NCBI GenBank assembly: GCA_021776215.1
Contig: JAJFGI010000361.1
Span: 1 to 46,813 of the forward strand
Length of the DNA stretch: 46,813 bases
Direction: 5' to 3'
DNA from: Kiloniellaceae bacterium
GTDB lineage: Bacteria; Pseudomonadota; Alphaproteobacteria; Kiloniellales; J153
Shown: one piece after another, positions 41,943 through 46,813 of the stretch
Layout: each line of letters begins with the position of its first letter
Numbering within the stretch: position 1 is the stretch's first letter
Program-made: the position numbers and the translations under genes
The notes under the pieces: model-generated
Seen by the model: the letters and a program-made list of their open reading frames with translations, nothing else
Database searches by the model: none
What the model was told of the DNA's origin: nothing

Positions 41943-44900
41943 TCAGGGGTTGCTCCGCTTCCCCGCCCAGGGTTCGCGATTCAATGGTCCTGGGCTCACC
42001 TCAACGAGGTTCCGTTCAACCTTCAGCATGTCTCGTCTCGGTCCGCGTTGTGTCTCGATCAGATACCCACCGTCGAGTTCTCCCTGAGAGTACCGCCGGC
42101 TGGGATCCTGCGAAATCCCGTGCTTCAAGAAGTTGTCGTCGGCGTCGTATCGTTCGTAGAGTACAGCCTCCTGGTCGCCGGCTGTGTTTCCGTGTGTAGA
42201 GCTACTTGAACGCTCTTTCGGTCCGCCGTCGGGTGCGAAGGTCCCGTCGCGATTGCGCAGTCGGCCGTTCGTATCTCGGAACTGTCCTGCAGGATCTCCG
42301 CCGGAACCCTTCTTCCGGTCCAACCAGCCCTGCAGGCGCTTCACCAGCCCCGGAGCCATCTTCTTTGCAAACACGACCGCCGCGGCCACCAGCGCGCCCG
42401 CCATCAGGAGCGATGCAGCCTCCATCGATAGGCCCTCGCCCGCCTGCAAACGCTCGTAGGCGGCCATGACCTGCTCGCCGGCCGCGCCAAGCCCGTCCAG
42501 CATGTTGGGCAGATTCTGGACGAGCTCCTTCAGGTCGTACGCGATGCTGCCAGCAACGAAAGCCTGGCCCACAAGCGGGAAGAGCGCGATGACGCCACGG
42601 ATTCCCTGCCCAATAATGGCTTCGCGCAACGCCTCATACGCAGCGTCGCCAAGGATCTCGACGGCACCGGCGAGCGCCGTCGCCCAGTCTGTGATCGATC
42701 CAGGATCAAAGAGCTCAGCTTCTGGAGGCCCGCGTGCGCCGCCGCCACTGCTCGAAACCGGGTCCGGATGCTCCGAGGTCAAGGACATGCCCATCTCGTT
42801 CTCGAGGGCAGTGGAAGGAGGCGTGGTGGTCTGGGTTCCCGTCGCGTCGACGTATCGGACGGGGTTGTTCCGCGCGTAGCGGTAGAGGTTCAAGCCGTCG
42901 ACTAGCCCGGCGGGGTCGGCAGAGCACCAACGGCCCAACCACGGGGCGTAATACCTTGCTTCGCAGTAGTCGAGACTCGTCTCCTCGTCCCGCTCTTTCC
43001 CGTTGTACCTGTACCGTTTGGCCGGGGCATCGACGCCGGACCGTGCTGCCTGATACGCAGTACCTCCGAAGGGATAGTACTCCTCGTACGAGATGATCCT
43101 GCCGTCTCGGTCGGTCTCGATCACACTCGAGCCGAGGTGATTGCTTGCCTGAAAGCGTTCGCGCGCAGCCAGGACCGGCACGTCACTTCCGTCTTCTCTG
43201 ATTTTCGTTTCAAGAAGGCAGGCCCGCCCGGTCCCGTCGCTGATGTCGAGCGCGGACCGTTCGAAATCCAGCGTGCCGTTGGCGTGTCTTCGAAAAGTCT
43301 CGTAGCCGCCGAAGTAGATGCGCTCCTCGGTGTGGGTCGACTTCACCACCAGCTTCCGTACCCGGCGCGCGTCGGCGCCGTAGCTGTAGTGCGCGGTTCC
43401 TCCGCCACCGAGATCAGCTGTGACCAGGCGGTCCGCATGGTCCCACCCGATCGACGGGAGATGCTGCATCGCAGTCATGTTCCCGTTCGGGTCGTAGGTG
43501 TACGGCGCCGAGTACGGGCGAGAGGCCGTTGACGCGCAATGCTGCCCTTCGTTGGGGACCTCGTCGCCCGGAAGACTCGTGCAGAGCAGTCGGTTGCTTA
43601 GCGCGCTGCCTGCATCATCGCACTCGTACGCGTAGTAGCGCGTCCAACCCAGAGTGCCCGCTTGATGTGCGACCTTCTGCAGGTTGCCTGAATCGTCGTA
43701 CTCGTAGCGCTCAACGTAGCGCTGCAGTGCCTGCCCATCGTTGGGATGGCGCAGGGGGCGGGTTCCAAACCTTTGGGAAGTCGGCTGCTGTGCCGAGTGC
43801 TCCCGGCCCTCGGCGTGAATCAGCTGGTACAGCGCGTCGTACTCATAGCGCGCCGTGGCCTCGACAACCGCACCGTCGAAGAATGTTGTCTGCTGGGCTG
43901 CGTCGCGAATCTCGACAACGTTCCCCACCGCGTCATGGGCATACGTGAGGTCCTGCAGGCTATCGCCAGGCCCGCGGACGGTGCGGAGGCGGGTCAGCCG
44001 AAACGTTTCTCTGTCGAAGGTGCGGTGCGTCTGCGTGCCGTTTCCATAGGCGACTCGGGTGCGTTGCCCGCGTTCGTTGTAGTCAATCCCATCGACGATG
44101 GGGATCGGGTCGCCAACGCCACGAACCTGGACCACGAGGCTCTCCAGCAGACGCGACTCATTGTAGACGGGCGTCGATACGCTGCCGTCGGGGGCGATGC
44201 TGAGCGCGACCCGATCGAGTGCGTCGTATCGGCTGCGAATGGAGAACACTTCGGACTCGAGGCTTGGCTCCGATTCAGACCTCGCGGCAGCGGGGCTGAG
44301 CTCGGGTGCCAGGGCAGCCCAGTTCGGGATGTTCGTCGCGTTGCGAGTGAGTCGACGCGTGCTCTGGAGGAGATTGCCCTTGAAGTCATACGCTACGTTC
44401 TCCGCAGCCCCGGCTCCGTCGTATTCAAGATAGACGCGGCCGCGGAGATTGAGGCTCGCATCAGGGGCATCTTGCGCATCACCGTAGAGGATCCGGTGCA
44501 CCAGCTCTGGCGTCTGCCCGGTGGCTGCAACCCAGACGTGGGTCAGCCTCTGAAGTTGATCGAACTCGCGTCGGAATCTCTGGCCGAGGCCGTCCCAGGA
44601 GCGAACTGGCTTGTCCGCGACATCAAGAAGACTCAAGCGTTCGCCGCTATCGGAGGAGCGGCTCCACAGGACCCGCCCCGCAGCATCGAACTCTTGACGG
44701 AGCACCGTTACACCCCGGCCGTCGACAATGGTCGTTTGGTTGCCCTCCACGTCGAGCTCCACTCGCACCTCCGTATATCGATCCTGGGACATACCGAGCT
44801 GCTCGGTGCGATTGTGCGTGACTGTGAGGAACGCGCGACCGAGGGAGTCCAGCGCAGAGACCGTCGGCGTACCTGAGTGCTTTGCAGTCAGCCGTGCTGC

Positions 44901-46813
44901 GCGCCGTTGGGCCGCGTCTCCCGACTGCATCTCGGCAAACCAGGCACTCTCTACGGCGGTGTCGTTCTCGTCCCAGCTCGCCTGCGACCAAGCATCGAAG
45001 GTCACCCTCGCAAATGTACCGTTCGGGTGGTCTGTGCGAACCAGCCTCCCCAATGGGTCGTAGCGCAGGACAGGGGTGACTCCCCACTCGACCAGCTCAG
45101 GCTCGTCGTTGAACTCGGGGGAGCCCCAAAAAAAGGGTTCGTACGTCTTGACCGTGTTCCCCTTGTTGTCAAAGACGACCCGCCCCGTGCCGACCCACCG
45201 TTGCGTCGCCTCGCTCGTTCGGGGAGATCCATCGGCCTCACGCTCAAGCGATCCGTTCGCCAAAATGGGAACCGGTCCAGGCTCAGCCTGCACCTTACGC
45301 AAGACCTCTCTTCCCGAGCCGTCGAAGTAGATGTACGAGACTTGCCAGCGTGTGGCGGGGTCGCGGTGGCGCTCTCGTGCGTGCACCGTCACGAATGCTG
45401 CTTTCGCCTTTCCTTCTGGTCGGGTGCGGTGAAGATCGTACTCAATCCAGGTTGTAGGATCGTTGAGCGTGTCTCCTTCTTCAGCACCCTCTTCCCCCAT
45501 GGCGGCCGTTCGGACCACCATGCCCAACGCGTCGAATGCGGCAGCAGAGCGGTTCTGGTTGGGGTCGGTGAGCAACCACGGCGCGAGCACCCGATAGTCA
45601 TTGTCGGCGGATGTCGTGTTGTTGGCAGGGTCCTGTCTGTCTTCGACGAGGAGTGCGTAGGGGTCGAAGGACGAGGTGTACTCAGCCCCGAATGGGTCGC
45701 TCGCCTTTTCCGGCAGGTAGAATCGTTCGCGCGCCCGGTCTTGGTCGTCATAGACAATGTGACCTGACCGAGCCCACCAGCCAGAGTCTCGCAGCGCCAG
45801 CGGCACGAGGCCTGAGTGGCCGGGGGCGAAGGGTATGTCGGAGCCCGAGACGTACCCGTACTCATCGCTGAGCAGTTGGCGATCTACCGTGACTTGCTGC
45901 GTGCCGATCACACGCTCGACGGAGCCGCTGAGCATCCCTTCGGTGAGGTTGAGGCGATACGTCTCGTGCTGCAGCGCCTGGTGCCCGATCTCGCCAATCG
46001 GCAAGGGGGCGAGGGTGCTACCGAGGTAGCGCACGCAGCGAGCTTCAATGAGTCGGCGTGCGAAGCTGCTGCTGTCTGGCTTCGCCTCGAAGGGTACGGC
46101 AGGGGCGACCGAGATCGCTTGCTCGACATCGGCGGTCGTCAGCGCACGCCATCGTGCGCGCGACTCGACCGCTACTTCATGTTGCTCTGGTGCAGCCAGC
46201 CCAGTCAGCTCCCACGCCACAGCCTCAACCGGTACGCTGACGCGATACCAGTCTGCCTCGTCTGGCCTATTCACGAACGAGGATTCAGAGACCGTAGCCC
46301 ACAGGTGCCCCTGATCCCGCAAATCCCTGCCTGTGCTTGCCTCTTCCGCTTGTCGCGGCCCGGTGCGACGCGGATAGCCAATCGCGGCAGATCGGGTCAC
46401 GTTGCCGAACTCGTCGACCGCAAGCACGAGTTGGTGCTGCATTCGCGGATCGTCGGGGTTCCGCTCGTAGTGCAGATCGAGCGTCTCGACGGGATGGACA
46501 AAGAAAACGGTGTGTCCGCCAGTATCCGCAGGGCGGACGACGCGAATCGCGTAGCTGCGCTCGGAGACCGTGTACGGGTGCTCTGCCTCGGGCGTATTGT
46601 CCTCGGCGTAGACCTCTTGACGAAGTACCCGGCCGCGGAGTGCTCGCGCAGCTTCACGCTCCTCCCTCACTGACAGGCCGGCGGGCAGGACGGTATCAAT
46701 GAGAAGGGGGGCCTCCGGATCTCCTTTGTAGTACTCCGTTGCGAGCTGCCGCTCAAGGCGCTCGCGCTCCAGCCAGGCTCCGGTGTGGAACCATGTCACC
46801 GTTCGGACCGGCG
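41943..46813 (-). CDS. TcB-TcC fusion (Rhs) with a URI-type nuclease tail, N-terminus beyond right edge
   Basis: The frame is open to the window edge; the first in-window GTG (46799) is not the true start, since 'VRTVTWFHTGAW' reads across it. Visible parts: TcdB middle/C-terminal domain (first about 250 residues: WFHTGAWLERERLE, YYKGDPEAPLL, GRVLRQEVYAEDNTP, HYERNPDDPRM), many YD repeats forming the cocoon, the Rhs core 'RYRYNGKERDEETSLDYCEARYYAPWLGRW', and its closing NNPVRYVDATG. About 160 residues with hydrophobic helices (GVIALFPLVGQAFVAGSIA) follow, then the C-terminal 70 residues: YERYDADDNFLKHGIS, RYSQGEL, GPRRDMLKVERNLVE, like the URI/GIY-YIG nuclease toxins of Rhs proteins. The Rhs cocoon holds this toxin until delivered. 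Cognate immunity candidate follows at once. Confidence 0.85.
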   Translation of the reverse strand, partial: PVRTVTWFHTGAWLERERLERQLATEYYKGDPEAPLLIDTVLPAGLSVREEREAARALRGRVLRQEVYAEDNTPEAEHPYTVSERSYAIRVVRPADTGGHTVFFVHPVETLDLHYERNPDDPRMQHQLVLAVDEFGNVTRSAAIGYPRRTGPRQAEEASTGRDLRDQGHLWATVSESSFVNRPDEADWYRVSVPVEAVAWELTGLAAPEQHEVAVESRARWRALTTADVEQAISVAPAVPFEAKPDSSSFARRLIEARCVRYLGSTLAPLPIGEIGHQALQHETYRLNLTEGMLSGSVERVIGTQQVTVDRQLLSDEYGYVSGSDIPFAPGHSGLVPLALRDSGWWARSGHIVYDDQDRARERFYLPEKASDPFGAEYTSSFDPYALLVEDRQDPANNTTSADNDYRVLAPWLLTDPNQNRSAAAFDALGMVVRTAAMGEEGAEEGDTLNDPTTWIEYDLHRTRPEGKAKAAFVTVHARERHRDPATRWQVSYIYFDGSGREVLRKVQAEPGPVPILANGSLEREADGSPRTSEATQRWVGTGRVVFDNKGNTVKTYEPFFWGSPEFNDEPELVEWGVTPVLRYDPLGRLVRTDHPNGTFARVTFDAWSQASWDENDTAVESAWFAEMQSGDAAQRRAARLTAKHSGTPTVSALDSLGRAFLTVTHNRTEQLGMSQDRYTEVRVELDVEGNQTTIVDGRGVTVLRQEFDAAGRVLWSRSSDSGERLSLLDVADKPVRSWDGLGQRFRREFDQLQRLTHVWVAATGQTPELVHRILYGDAQDAPDASLNLRGRVYLEYDGAGAAENVAYDFKGNLLQSTRRLTRNATNIPNWAALAPELSPAAARSESEPSLESEVFSIRSRYDALDRVALSIAPDGSVSTPVYNESRLLESLVVQVRGVGDPIPIVDGIDYNERGQRTRVAYGNGTQTHRTFDRETFRLTRLRTVRGPGDSLQDLTYAHDAVGNVVEIRDAAQQTTFFDGAVVEATARYEYDALYQLIHAEGREHSAQQPTSQRFGTRPLRHPNDGQALQRYVERYEYDDSGNLQKVAHQAGTLGWTRYYAYECDDAGSALSNRLLCTSLPGDEVPNEGQHCASTASRPYSAPYTYDPNGNMTAMQHLPSIGWDHADRLVTADLGGGGTAHYSYGADARRVRKLVVKSTHTEERIYFGGYETFRRHANGTLDFERSALDISDGTGRACLLETKIREDGSDVPVLAARERFQASNHLGSSVIETDRDGRIISYEEYYPFGGTAYQAARSGVDAPAKRYRYNGKERDEETSLDYCEARYYAPWLGRWCSADPAGLVDGLNLYRYARNNPVRYVDATGTQTTTPPSTALENEMGMSLTSEHPDPVSSSGGGARGPPEAELFDPGSITDWATALAGAVEILGDAAYEALREAIIGQGIRGVIALFPLVGQAFVAGSIAYDLKELVQNLPNMLDGLGAAGEQVMAAYERLQAGEGLSMEAASLLMAGALVAAAVVFAKKMAPGLVKRLQGWLDRKKGSGGDPAGQFRDTNGRLRNRDGTFAPDGGPKERSSSSTHGNTAGDQEAVLYERYDADDNFLKHGISQDPSRRYSQGELDGGYLIETQRGPRRDMLKVERNLVEVSPGPLNREPWAGKRSNP

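Noticed and set aside
43746..44876. 376-aa plus-strand frame
   Set aside because: Antisense to the clear YD-repeat coding sequence of the TcB-TcC gene.
41943..46813. Type VI secretion Rhs effector
   Set aside because: The TcdB middle-domain sequence (WFHTGAW, HYERNPDDPRM) and the TcA gene nearby identify a Tc complex; no PAAR or VgrG is present.
1..46813. Integrase, transposase or insertion sequence
   Set aside because: No recombinase motifs or paired terminal repeats could be found on either strand.

Overview
The window is GC-rich bacterial DNA. Secreted and lipid-anchored proteins with Thr/Ser/Asp-rich linkers, very long Tc toxin genes and gene-dense GC-rich operons suggest a myxobacterium-like organism (Myxococcota, e.g. 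Polyangiales or Nannocystales). That placement is inference; no ribosomal RNA or other marker gene is present.

Region A (1-8,266) looks like the replication, maintenance and cargo module of a plasmid or phage-plasmid. It holds a RadC-like gene cut by the left edge, a shortened DNA sliding clamp (209 aa, matching only domains 2 and 3 of DnaN), a small lipoprotein, a winged-helix replication-initiator candidate with structured RNA in its leader and a hairpin-dense 3' part, and a type Ib-like partition locus. That locus is a ~690-bp array of GTCGC/GCGAC motifs, a small ParA ATPase and two ribbon-helix-helix proteins. On the minus strand are a secreted gluzincin-type metalloprotease and a coiled-coil protein.

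Region B (8,585-26,986) is one tightly packed, one-direction run of about 26 genes starting after a CTGCA-rich divergent intergenic region. It has no recognisable terminase, portal, tail, capsid scaffold or integrase gene. It does have two beta-rich capsid-like candidates (the first followed by a near-perfect intrinsic terminator), a Cys/His/Asp protease-like protein, many proteins with one terminal membrane anchor followed or preceded by Lys/Arg, a lysozyme-like transglycosylase and an M23 endopeptidase that are both membrane-anchored, a histone-H1-like Lys/Ala-rich protein, and tandem paralogous beta-domain proteins. I read this as the particle module of an undescribed non-tailed, probably membrane-containing virus or virus-derived particle. 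No FtsK/HerA packaging ATPase is visible.

Region C (27,057-46,813) is different in style: a DUF1016/YhcG-type PDDEXK nuclease, then an encapsulin-like (HK97-fold) shell protein 40 nt upstream of a 4,042-aa TcA-type toxin subunit. Facing it from the right edge is a TcB-TcC fusion whose variable tail looks like a small URI-type (GIY-YIG-like) nuclease, followed after 1 nt by a small gene placed like an immunity gene. This suggests a Tc toxin aimed at bacteria rather than animals, possibly associated with a protein shell.
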